Notes under the pieces: model-generated
What the model saw: the letters and a program-made list of their open reading frames with translations, nothing else
The model's database searches: none
What the model was told of the DNA's origin: nothing
Shown: positions 1 through 6,373 of the stretch, in pieces
How positions within the stretch are numbered: the first letter of the stretch is position 1
Layout: every line of letters begins with the position of its first letter
Assembly (NCBI GenBank): GCA_946625715.1
Contig: CAMOTK010000048.1
Span: forward strand, 1 to 10,988
Length of the DNA stretch: 10,988 nt
Reading direction: 5' to 3'
Source: an uncultured Prevotella sp.
Lineage (GTDB): Bacteria > Bacteroidota > Bacteroidia > Bacteroidales > Bacteroidaceae
Translations under genes and position numbers: made by a program

Positions 1-120
1 CCCTCTGAGGCCAGCGTGGCTTGTTCCACTGCCATTGCCCTTGAGTGGGATGCCGCCTTCAGAAACATGAACGACCCCAGTGGCCGCGCCGTCAAAGGTG
101 TGCATGTGCAAGCCTACTGA
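1..120 (+). CDS. C-terminal end of an unidentified protein (5' part outside window)
   Basis: Reading from base 1 gives 39 residues and a TGA stop at 118-120. The fragment ends in the residues GRAVKGVHVQAY. Codon choice is GC-rich at third positions, like the neighbouring genes, and a strong hairpin starts six bases after the stop, which supports a real gene end. I do not recognise the family from this fragment, and no motif, membrane segment or domain can be judged from it. It is separated from the methyltransferase gene by a terminator and a new promoter, so it probably belongs to a different transcription unit. Confidence 0.6.
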   Translation, partial: PSEASVACSTAIALEWDAAFRNMNDPSGRAVKGVHVQAY

Positions 121-125
121 TGAAG

Positions 126-170
126 AAGTCGCGTGAAAAGCGAAAATAAATTTGGCTTTTCACGCGACTT
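126..170 (+). terminator. Perfect 16-bp stem-loop terminator overlapping the next promoter
   Basis: Arms 126-141 and 155-170 are perfect reverse complements (aagtcgcgtgaaaagc and its complement) around a 13-base AT-rich loop. The hairpin begins six bases after the stop of the upstream gene and runs into a four-T stretch (169-172), as in an intrinsic terminator. The T-run is short, so efficiency is uncertain. The loop and right arm lie within the candidate promoter of the following gene. Confidence 0.7.
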
Positions 171-182
171 TTCGTATCTTTG
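151..182 (+). promoter_or_regulatory. Bacteroidetes-type promoter for the rlmL-peptidase unit
   Basis: TTTG at 151-154 and TATCTTTG at 175-182 match the Bacteroidetes -33 TTTG / -7 TAnnTTTG consensus with a 20-base spacer. Transcription would start near 188-190, giving a leader of about 17 bases before the ATG at 206. The -33 box lies in the loop of the terminator hairpin, and the hairpin's right arm is the spacer. The consensus is established knowledge; its use here is inferred. Confidence 0.7.
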
Positions 183-205
183 CACACGAAATCACTAAAA
201 ATGCA

Positions 206-1711
206 ATGGAGCAAGAATTTGAAATGATTGCCAAGACGTTCATGGGACTGGAACCTGTACTGGCAAAAGAACTGACCCAACTGGGGGCAAACAACGTGGA
301 AATAGGTAGACGCATGGTGTCGTTTACGGGTGACAAAGAGATGATGTATCGGGCCAATTTCGCCTTGCACACAGCCATCAAAATCCTGAAGCCCATCAAG
401 CACTTCAAGGCAAAGAGCGCCGACGACGTCTACGAAGAAATCAAGAAAATAGACTGGACCGACTATCTCGACAACGAGCACACGTTCGCTGTCGACGCCG
501 TGGTGTTCTCTGAAGAGTTCCGCCACTCGAAGTTCGTCAGCTATAAAGTGAAGGATGCCATCGTCGACCAGTTTCGCAGCAAGACGGGCAACCGGCCCAA
601 CATCTCTATCAGCAATCCCGACCTGCGACTGCACATCCATATTGCCGAAGACCACTGCACGCTGTGCCTCGACTCCAGTGGCGAGTCGCTCCACCGGCGC
701 GGCTACCGACAGGAGAGCGTCGAGGCACCGCTCAACGAGGTGCTCGCTGCCGGCATGATTCTCATGACGGGCTGGCAGGGCGACACCGACTTCATTGACC
801 CCATGTGCGGCTCGGGCACACTCCTCATCGAGGCGGCCCTCATTGCCCGCAACATGGCACCAGGACTCTTCCGCAAGTCGTACGCCTTCGAGAAGTGGGC
901 CGACTTCGACGCCGAACTGTTCGACCGCATCTACAACGACGAATCGCAGGAGCGCGAGTTCAAGCACCACATCTATGGCTACGACGTAGACATGAAAGCC
1001 GTGAACACGGCCCGACTGAACGTGCGGGCTGCCGGACTGACCGACTGCATCACCATCGAGAACCAGGACTTCAAGGACTTCCAACAGCCCAAGGAGAAGA
1101 GCATCATGGTGACCAACCCGCCCTACGGCGAGCGCATCTCCACACCCGACCTGCTGGGCACCTACCGCATGATTGGCGAGCGCCTGAAGCATCAGTTCCA
1201 GGGCAACGACGCCTGGATTCTGAGCTACCGCGAAGAGTGCTTCGAGCAGATTGGCTTGAAGCCCAGCATCAAGTATCCGCTCTTCAACGGCTCGCTGGAG
1301 TGCGAATTCCGCAAGTACCAGCTGTTCGACGGCAAGCTGCGCGAGTTCCGTAAGGACGGCGGCGTGGTGAAGACCGACGACGAGAAGCGCCAGATGGCCG
1401 AGAAGCACCGTTTCAAGAAGAACCGCGACTTTAAGCAGCGTCTGGACGAACAGACCGAGAACGAAGAGGGCGACATTCTCTCGTTCACCTTCCACCGCCA
1501 CGACCTCAAGGGCGACCGCGAATATCGGAAGCCCCGTGAACCGCGCGAAGAAAGAGGCCAGAAGGACTTCCGCGACAATAGGAAGTCGCGCCCATCGAGA
1601 GATTATAAGAGCAGTCCCAACCGTGGCGGTCACGAGCGTTTCGACCGCAGCGGCAAGGGCAAAGGGTTCAACAAACCACGTAGACGCTTCGACGACCATG
1701 ACGACGAGTAA
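206..1711 (+). CDS. rlmL: THUMP-domain SAM-dependent rRNA methyltransferase (RlmL/COG0116 family)
   Basis: This 501-residue protein is predicted to methylate guanine N2 in 23S rRNA (G2445 in E. coli) using S-adenosylmethionine in the cytoplasm. The N-terminal ~150 residues form a THUMP-like RNA-binding module. The Rossmann methyltransferase core follows, with SAM-binding motif DPMCGSGT at residues 198-205 and catalytic motif NPPYGER starting at 304. E. coli RlmKL is a fusion of about 700 residues; the RlmK half is absent here. Instead, residues ~379-501 form a charged, arginine/lysine-rich low-complexity tail ending in acidic residues, probably an RNA- or ribosome-binding extension. The ATG at 206 is chosen because the predicted transcription start lies near 189, so an upstream TTG at 152 would precede the transcript; ATG 224 is an alternative. 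The 3' end overlaps the peptidase gene by 14 nt. The exact target base is inferred from family only. Confidence 0.9.
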   Translation: MEQEFEMIAKTFMGLEPVLAKELTQLGANNVEIGRRMVSFTGDKEMMYRANFALHTAIKILKPIKHFKAKSADDVYEEIKKIDWTDYLDNEHTFAVDAVVFSEEFRHSKFVSYKVKDAIVDQFRSKTGNRPNISISNPDLRLHIHIAEDHCTLCLDSSGESLHRRGYRQESVEAPLNEVLAAGMILMTGWQGDTDFIDPMCGSGTLLIEAALIARNMAPGLFRKSYAFEKWADFDAELFDRIYNDESQEREFKHHIYGYDVDMKAVNTARLNVRAAGLTDCITIENQDFKDFQQPKEKSIMVTNPPYGERISTPDLLGTYRMIGERLKHQFQGNDAWILSYREECFEQIGLKPSIKYPLFNGSLECEFRKYQLFDGKLREFRKDGGVVKTDDEKRQMAEKHRFKKNRDFKQRLDEQTENEEGDILSFTFHRHDLKGDREYRKPREPREERGQKDFRDNRKSRPSRDYKSSPNRGGHERFDRSGKGKGFNKPRRRFDDHDDE

Positions 1712-3884
1712 GTTTTTCCGCATCTTTTGTCTATTCTTACTATCCCTTTCGTTGACGACCATGAGTGCCCAGAAACAGTTGTTTACCCTCGAAGACCTGA
1801 ACTTCGGCGGCAAGAACTTCCACAACCTGCGCCCGCAGAATCTGTTTCTCACTTGGTGGGGCGACCAGTTGATGTATCAGGACGCTGAGGAAGGGGGCAT
1901 CATCGACAAAAAGGGCAATAAGAAGAAGTGCTTCGACCTGGAGCGCATCAACTTCCTGCTCACGGCGTCGACCGACGTTGAGAAGCGCGTGCTGCGCTCG
2001 GCCTACTACGCCGAATATCCCTATCCCGACCAGCCGGTCGTGCTGCTGAAGAATGTAAAGATGCAGATGCTCTACAACTGGCAGACCGAGAAGAGCGACT
2101 GGGTGCAGACGCTCGAAGGCGCCACCGTGACGAAGTGGAGCAAGGACTCGCGCGCACTGGCCTACAAAAAGGCCGACCACCAGCTCTACGTGCGCGATGC
2201 CGACGACAACGAAACAAAGCTGACCACCGACGGCTCGCGCGAGATTGTCTACGGCGAGGCCGTCCACCGCAATGAGTTCGGCATCAACGAAGGTCTCTTC
2301 TGGAGTCCCGACGGCCAACGACTGGCTTTCTACCGCATGGACCAGTCGATGGTGACCGACTATCCGCAGGTAGACATCGACCCGCGTATTGCCGAAATGC
2401 AGCCCGACAAATACCCCATGGCGGGCATGACGTCGCACAAGGTGACGGTAGGCATCTACGACCTGCGCACACACCAGACGGTCTATCTGAAAGCGGGCGA
2501 CCCCACCGACCGCTACTTCACCAACATTGCGTGGAGCCCCGATGCCAAAACCATCTATATGTTTGAGCTCAACCGCGACCAGAACGACTGTCGGTTGGTG
2601 AGCTACGACGCTACGACGGGCGACCGCCAGACAGAACTCTACCGCGAGACAAGCGACAAGTATGTGGAGCCGCAGACACCCATTCTGTTCCTGCCCTGGG
2701 ACGCTACGAAGTTCATCATGCAAAGCCAGCGCGACGGCTACAACCACCTCTATCTGTTCGACCTCAAAACGAAGAACATCCAGCAGCTCACCAGCGGCTC
2801 ATGGGTGGTCATGGATGTACTGGGCTTCAATGAAAAGCAGAAGAGCATCGTCATTGCCAGCAACGAGAAGCACCCGCTGCAGCGCAACCTCTACGCCGTC
2901 AGTCTGAAGACGCTGAAGCGCACGCCGCTCGACAACGGCGAGGGTTACCACCGCGGACAACTCTCGGCCACCGGCCTGCTGCTCTACGACAAGTGGACAA
3001 CGCCCACAACGCCCAACACCATCGACCTTGTAGACTTGTCGAAGGTCAAAGGTCAAAGGTCGGAAGCACTAACCCTACTCCAGTCGGCCGACCCCTGGCA
3101 GGCCTATGTGGTGCCACAGTATGAGAGCGGCAGCATCAAGGCAGCCGACGGCACAACCGACCTTTACTACCGAATGGTGAAGCCCCACGACTTCGACCCC
3201 ACGAAGAAATACCCCACGGTGGTCTACGTTTACGGCGGTCCCCACGCCCACTGCGTCGAGGCTTCGTGGCACTGGCAGAGTCGTTCGTGGGAGACCTACA
3301 TGGCACAGAAGGGCTACATCGTCTTCATACTCGACAACCGCGGTTCGGAAAATCGCGGACTGGCCTTCGAGCAGGCCACCTTCCGCCAGCTCGGACAGGT
3401 GGAGATGCAGGACCAGATGCAGGGCGTGGCGTTCCTGAAGAGTCTGCCCTACGTAGATGCCGACCGTCTGGGCGTACACGGCTGGTCGTTTGGCGGCTTC
3501 ATGACCATCTCGCTCATGCTCAACTACCCCGATGTGTTCAAGGTAGGTGTGGCCGGCGGCCCCGTCATCGACTGGAAATGGTATGAGGTGATGTACGGCG
3601 AGCGCTATATGGACACGCCCGAGCAGAATCCCGAAGGCTACGCCAAGTCGTCGCTCATCAACAAAGCCGGCCAACTGAAGGGCAAGCTCCAGATTATCAT
3701 TGGCTACAACGACCCCACCTGCGTGCCCCAACACGCGCTGTCGTTCCTGAAAGCATGCGCCGAGGCTGGCACGCAGCCCGACTTCTTTGCCTATCCTGGC
3801 GAAGGTCACAACATGATGGGCCACAACAGCGTGCATCTGCACGAGCGCATCACCCAGTACTTTGAAGACTATCTGAAAAAATAA
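1698..3884 (+). CDS. ptpA: Secreted S9B serine peptidase, prolyl tripeptidyl / dipeptidyl peptidase IV type
   Basis: This 728-residue exopeptidase should remove N-terminal di- or tripeptides ending in proline, in the periplasm or at the cell surface. A signal peptide spans residues 1-24 (hydrophobic FCLFLLSLSL, cleavage after MSA before Q25), which is why ATG 1698 is chosen over ATG 1761. A beta-propeller (~30-480) precedes an alpha/beta hydrolase domain (~490-728). The triad is Ser597 in GWSFGG, Asp672 in GYNDP and His704 in GEGHNMMG. Each is six positions before the triad I recall for P. gingivalis PtpA (S603/D678/H710). Glu193 (NEFG) and Glu630 (YEVM) probably bind the substrate amino terminus. 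Similarity along the whole length, by memory, is closer to PtpA than to classical DPP IV, but tripeptide versus dipeptide release cannot be settled from sequence. The start lies inside rlmL, suggesting co-transcription and translational coupling. A 7-bp repeat interrupts the linker near residues 450-456. Confidence 0.9.
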   Translation: MTTSKFFRIFCLFLLSLSLTTMSAQKQLFTLEDLNFGGKNFHNLRPQNLFLTWWGDQLMYQDAEEGGIIDKKGNKKKCFDLERINFLLTASTDVEKRVLRSAYYAEYPYPDQPVVLLKNVKMQMLYNWQTEKSDWVQTLEGATVTKWSKDSRALAYKKADHQLYVRDADDNETKLTTDGSREIVYGEAVHRNEFGINEGLFWSPDGQRLAFYRMDQSMVTDYPQVDIDPRIAEMQPDKYPMAGMTSHKVTVGIYDLRTHQTVYLKAGDPTDRYFTNIAWSPDAKTIYMFELNRDQNDCRLVSYDATTGDRQTELYRETSDKYVEPQTPILFLPWDATKFIMQSQRDGYNHLYLFDLKTKNIQQLTSGSWVVMDVLGFNEKQKSIVIASNEKHPLQRNLYAVSLKTLKRTPLDNGEGYHRGQLSATGLLLYDKWTTPTTPNTIDLVDLSKVKGQRSEALTLLQSADPWQAYVVPQYESGSIKAADGTTDLYYRMVKPHDFDPTKKYPTVVYVYGGPHAHCVEASWHWQSRSWETYMAQKGYIVFILDNRGSENRGLAFEQATFRQLGQVEMQDQMQGVAFLKSLPYVDADRLGVHGWSFGGFMTISLMLNYPDVFKVGVAGGPVIDWKWYEVMYGERYMDTPEQNPEGYAKSSLINKAGQLKGKLQIIIGYNDPTCVPQHALSFLKACAEAGTQPDFFAYPGEGHNMMGHNSVHLHERITQYFEDYLKK
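3042..3061 (+). repeat. 7-bp tandem repeat inside the S9 peptidase gene
   Basis: The heptamer AAGGTCA occurs at 3042-3048 and 3049-3055, with a third copy lacking the last base at 3056-3061. It encodes KVKGQRS in the region between propeller and hydrolase domain. Seven is not a multiple of three, so gain or loss of a unit would shift the frame. It lies where PtpA, as I recall it, is a few residues shorter, suggesting a small insertion. Confidence 0.8.
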
Positions 3885-3897
3885 TAAGAAGAACAAT

Positions 3898-3950
3898 GCA
3901 AAACGCATTGACGGGCATCCCGAAACAGGATGCCCGTCAATGCGTTTTGC
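3898..3950. terminator. Perfect 23-bp inverted repeat, bidirectional terminator between convergent genes
   Basis: Arms 3898-3920 and 3928-3950 are perfect reverse complements around a 7-base loop (cgaaaca). The stem begins 14 bases after the peptidase stop and ends 12 bases before the ribH stop, exactly between two convergent genes. The stem has an A/T block near its base (aaaa/tttt), but no long T-run follows on either strand, so it could also act as an mRNA 3'-end stabiliser. Confidence 0.85.
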
Positions 3951-3962
3951 TATACTACAATG

Positions 3963-4433
3963 TTAGAACTTAGCCATCTTGATGGCCACCACAGCACACT
4001 CGTCGCCCTTGTTGCCCAATCGGCCGCCTGCACGGTCCTTGGCCTGCTGCAGGTCGTTGGTGGTCAGGAGTCCGTAGACCACGGGGATGTTGTTGGTAGC
4101 GTTGAGGTGGGCAATGCCCTGAGTGACACCGGCACAGATGTAGTCGAAGTGGGGCGTTTCGCCACGGATGACGCTGCCGAGGATGATGACGGCATCGTAG
4201 CCGTCGTTGAGCGTCATCTGGCGTGCGCCGTAGACGAGCTCGAACGAGCCGGGGACGGTCTTCACGTGGATGTTCTCAGGCAGTGCGCCGTGCTTCTCGA
4301 GCGTCGACACGCAGCCTTCGAGCAGTGCGCCCGTAATTTCCGGATTCCACTCAGCCACAACGATGCCGAAAATCATGTTCGACGCATCGGGCACCTGTGC
4401 GCTATTGTACTCTGAAAGGTTTTTAGTTGCCAT
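3963..4433 (-). CDS. ribH: 6,7-dimethyl-8-ribityllumazine synthase
   Basis: This 156-residue enzyme condenses 5-amino-6-ribitylaminouracil with 3,4-dihydroxy-2-butanone 4-phosphate to make the direct precursor of riboflavin, and typically assembles into pentamers or icosahedral capsids. Family marks are all present: AEWN (27-30), [11 protein letters not shown] (60-70), [13 protein letters not shown] (86-98) with the catalytic-type His95, and a C-terminal block with [14 protein letters not shown] and GNKGDE including conserved Arg134. Length is normal for the family. It is the downstream gene of a two-gene unit after the TPR protein, separated by only 31 nt made of 7-bp repeats. No other riboflavin gene and no FMN riboswitch is visible nearby, and I see no promoter of its own, so expression probably depends on the TPR promoter. 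Confidence 0.97.
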   Translation of the reverse strand: MATKNLSEYNSAQVPDASNMIFGIVVAEWNPEITGALLEGCVSTLEKHGALPENIHVKTVPGSFELVYGARQMTLNDGYDAVIILGSVIRGETPHFDYICAGVTQGIAHLNATNNIPVVYGLLTTNDLQQAKDRAGGRLGNKGDECAVVAIKMAKF

Positions 4434-4467
4434 TAATTGTCAATTATCAATTCTCAATTGTCAATTA
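4433..4467. repeat. 7-bp tandem repeat filling the TPR-ribH gap
   Basis: On the + strand the unit TCAATTN is repeated at 4440, 4447, 4454 and 4461, preceded by a degenerate TTAATTG at 4433, giving five units with exact 7-base period. The array runs from the first base of the ribH start codon to the stop codon of the TPR gene, so it makes up the entire intergenic gap. The heptamer is AT-rich and partly self-complementary (CAATTG). Similar repeats are, to my recollection, scattered through Bacteroidales genomes. Confidence 0.9.
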
Positions 4468-5139
4468 TTTACACCGTTCAATGTACTCGTCGATGGTCTG
4501 ATACTGCATGGAGTTGAAGTACTTCTCCTTGATAGTCTGATAGAGCTTCAGAGCCTCGTCCTTCTTGTTCTGGCTCTCCAGAATCTGTCCGGCCTGGATG
4601 AGGAAAGTGGGCGAGAGCGAGTTGTTGTCGGCCTTCTCGGCAGCCTTCTTCAGCGTGCTGACGGCCTTGTCGAGCTGGTTCAGGTGTGCATAGACGTTGC
4701 CCAGGGCACCGAGAGCTGCGGGCGAAATCATCTGGTCGTCCTTGGCGTCGAACTTCTCAATATACTGAGCAGCTTCCTGCCACTTGTCGAGGTTGGCATA
4801 GCACAGACCGGCATAGAGGTTGGCCAGGTTGCCTGCATCGGTAGAGCTGTACTCGTCGGCAATCTTCACAAAGCCGGCATAGCCCGTGCTGTCACCCTTC
4901 AGTGCCTTCTCGAACTGCTGCGTCTGGAAGTAGTCCTGTCCCTTGGCGAGGATGGTGCTTGCCTTCTGTTCGTTCGGCGTGGCCACATACGTATTGTAGA
5001 GCACGCAGCCAGCAATGATTACAACGAGTGCAATCACTGCGCCGATAATCATTTTCTTGTTCTTGACAAAAAATTCTTCACTCTTGCTGAGGGTCTCTTC
5101 CACCTCGGGAGCACCCTGATTTTTCTTAATGTCTGCCAT
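4465..5139 (-). CDS. Membrane-anchored tetratricopeptide repeat protein (YfgM-like)
   Basis: This 224-residue protein has a short charged cytoplasmic N-terminus, one transmembrane helix at about residues 30-48 (MIIGAVIALVVIIAGCVLY), and a helical C-terminal domain on the outer face of the inner membrane. The C-terminal part shows degenerate TPR-like helix pairs, for example around NLANLYAGLCYANLDKWQEAAQYI, GALGNVYAHLNQLDKAVSTL and LIQAGQILESQNKKDEALKLY. This layout resembles E. coli YfgM, an ancillary partner of the SecYEG translocon and periplasmic chaperones; that role is only a family-level analogy here. The start is the ATG at 5139, preceded by an A-rich leader of about 35 bases and a promoter-like site. 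It is the first gene of a unit with ribH. No enzymatic motif is visible. Confidence 0.9.
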   Translation of the reverse strand: MADIKKNQGAPEVEETLSKSEEFFVKNKKMIIGAVIALVVIIAGCVLYNTYVATPNEQKASTILAKGQDYFQTQQFEKALKGDSTGYAGFVKIADEYSSTDAGNLANLYAGLCYANLDKWQEAAQYIEKFDAKDDQMISPAALGALGNVYAHLNQLDKAVSTLKKAAEKADNNSLSPTFLIQAGQILESQNKKDEALKLYQTIKEKYFNSMQYQTIDEYIERCK

Positions 5140-5181
5140 TTTTATTGTATTGTTTTTTTAGTTTCGCTATTTTTTGCGCGG

Positions 5182-5213
5182 CAAAATTACTGATTTTTTT
5201 GCATATTCAGAAA
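5182..5213 (-). promoter_or_regulatory. Candidate promoter for the TPR-ribH unit
   Basis: On the minus strand TAATTTTG (5189-5182) matches the -7 consensus TAnnTTTG. Twenty bases upstream is TTTC (5213-5210), one mismatch from the -33 TTTG. The predicted start near 5176 leaves a leader of about 35 bases that is A-rich, as is common in Bacteroidetes translation initiation regions. Confidence 0.55.
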
Positions 5214-5229
5214 TTTATTGGTAACTTTC
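5198..5229 (+). promoter_or_regulatory. Candidate upstream promoter P1 for recF
   Basis: TTTG at 5198-5201 and TAACTTTC at 5222-5229 fit the -33/-7 pattern with a 20-base spacer and one mismatch in the last position of the -7 box. It overlaps the opposite-strand TPR promoter. Confidence 0.4.
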
Positions 5230-5260
5230 TTCGTTTTTGGCAAGAAAAGCCGTAACTTTG
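5230..5260 (+). promoter_or_regulatory. Candidate proximal promoter P2 for recF
   Basis: TAACTTTG at 5253-5260 is a full match to the -7 box. The best -33 candidate at normal spacing is TTCG (5230-5233, spacer 19); a perfect TTTG at 5236-5239 lies too close (13 bases). Transcription would begin near 5266, about 10 bases before the recF ATG. Confidence 0.55.
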
Positions 5261-5275
5261 CAGTCAAATCAAGCG

Positions 5276-6373
5276 ATGATACTCGAAAAATTAGCCATCA
5301 TCAACTACAAAAACATTCCCGAAGCGACACTTCAGCTGTCGCCGAAGATGAATGTGTTCGTCGGGCACAACGGTGTGGGTAAGACCAACGTGCTCGATGC
5401 CGTCTATTTCTTATCGTTCTGCCGTTCGGCCAGCACGCCCATGGACTCGCTGGTCATACGCCACGAGCAGGACTTCTTCGTGCTGGAAGGCGACTATTCC
5501 GACGATGTACACATCTATTGCGGCATGAAACGGGGCACGAAGAAACACTTCAAGCGCAACAAAAAAGAGTATCGCCGACTGTCGGAGCACATCGGTCTGA
5601 TTCCCGTGGTGCTCGTATCGCCCAGCGACACGCTGCTGATAGAAGGGGGCAGCGAGGAGCGCCGCCGACTGATGGACGTGGTCATCTCGCAGATGGACCG
5701 CAGCTACATTGAGGCGCTGAACCGCTACAACAAAGCCTTGCAGCAGCGCAACACCATGCTGAAGATGGAAGACCAGGAGCCCGACCCGGAGCTGATGGCC
5801 CTGTGGGAAGAGCAGATGGCCCACGAGGGCGAGATTATCTACCATAAGCGCGACGCGTTTGTGCGCGAGCTGGTGCCTATTTTCCAAGAATACTATCGCA
5901 TTATTTCCGGCGAACGCGAGGCGGTGTCGCTCAGCTACACGTCGCACTGCCAGCGCGGTCCGCTGCTCGACGTCATTCAGCGCGACCGGCTGAAGGACCG
6001 CGCCGTGGGCTACTCGCTGCACGGTGTTCACCGCGACGACCTTGAGATTCTCATGGGGGGCCACCAGATGAAGCGCGAAGGGTCGCAAGGCCAGCTGAAG
6101 ACGTTTGTCATTGCCCTGAAACTGGCGCAGTTCGAGTTTCTGAAACGTTCGGGCAACAAGACCACTCCCCTACTCCTGCTCGACGACATCTTCGACAAGC
6201 TCGACGCCCAGCGTGTGGAGCAGATTGTGCAGTTGGTGTCGGGCGACAGCTTCGGCCAGATTTTCATTACCGACACCAACCGCGACCACCTCGACCAGAT
6301 ACTCAGTCGGGGTACGGTGGACTATAAACTCTATCACGTAGAAAACGGAGAAATCAGCGAGCACGATGTTTAG
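5276..6373 (+). CDS. recF: DNA replication and repair protein RecF
   Basis: This 365-residue ATP-binding SMC/ABC-like protein works with RecO and RecR to load RecA at single-stranded gaps and stalled forks in the cytoplasm. The Walker A motif is GHNGVGKT at residues 30-37, directly after the RecF-type N-terminus (LAIINYKN). The signature-like motif is GSQGQ at 269-273. Walker B is LLLLDD at 299-304, followed by the D-loop IFDKLD. The family-typical 'HRDDLEI' stretch precedes the signature. Length is normal. The ATG at 5276 is chosen because the RecF N-terminal strand begins right there and the proximal promoter lies just upstream; in-frame TTG at 5237 would fall within that promoter. The last 8 nt overlap the DciA gene, so the two are very probably one transcript. 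Confidence 0.97.
   Translation: MILEKLAIINYKNIPEATLQLSPKMNVFVGHNGVGKTNVLDAVYFLSFCRSASTPMDSLVIRHEQDFFVLEGDYSDDVHIYCGMKRGTKKHFKRNKKEYRRLSEHIGLIPVVLVSPSDTLLIEGGSEERRRLMDVVISQMDRSYIEALNRYNKALQQRNTMLKMEDQEPDPELMALWEEQMAHEGEIIYHKRDAFVRELVPIFQEYYRIISGEREAVSLSYTSHCQRGPLLDVIQRDRLKDRAVGYSLHGVHRDDLEILMGGHQMKREGSQGQLKTFVIALKLAQFEFLKRSGNKTTPLLLLDDIFDKLDAQRVEQIVQLVSGDSFGQIFITDTNRDHLDQILSRGTVDYKLYHVENGEISEHDV

Noticed and set aside
1536..1697. Longer N-terminus for the S9 peptidase starting at 1536
   Set aside because: It is out-of-frame rlmL tail sequence and would bury the signal peptide 54 residues inside the protein.
92..1852. A 586-codon open frame on the minus strand across rlmL
   Set aside because: It is the antisense image of a gene with clear methyltransferase motifs; its protein is a Val/Leu/Ala-rich sequence without motifs, as expected from GC-rich third positions.
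1740..2747. Long minus-strand open frame opposite the S9 peptidase
   Set aside because: Same kind of antisense shadow; composition is skewed to Val/Leu/Ala/His, with no recognisable domain.
4270..5193. A + strand frame opposite ribH and the TPR gene
   Set aside because: It reads through the heptamer repeat (giving [11 protein letters not shown]) and opposes two well-supported genes; a known type of spurious translation of such repeats.
6055..6060. Run of six G in recF as a possible slippage site
   Set aside because: Short, followed by intact RecF signature and Walker B motifs in frame; six G is not remarkable in this GC-rich coding sequence.
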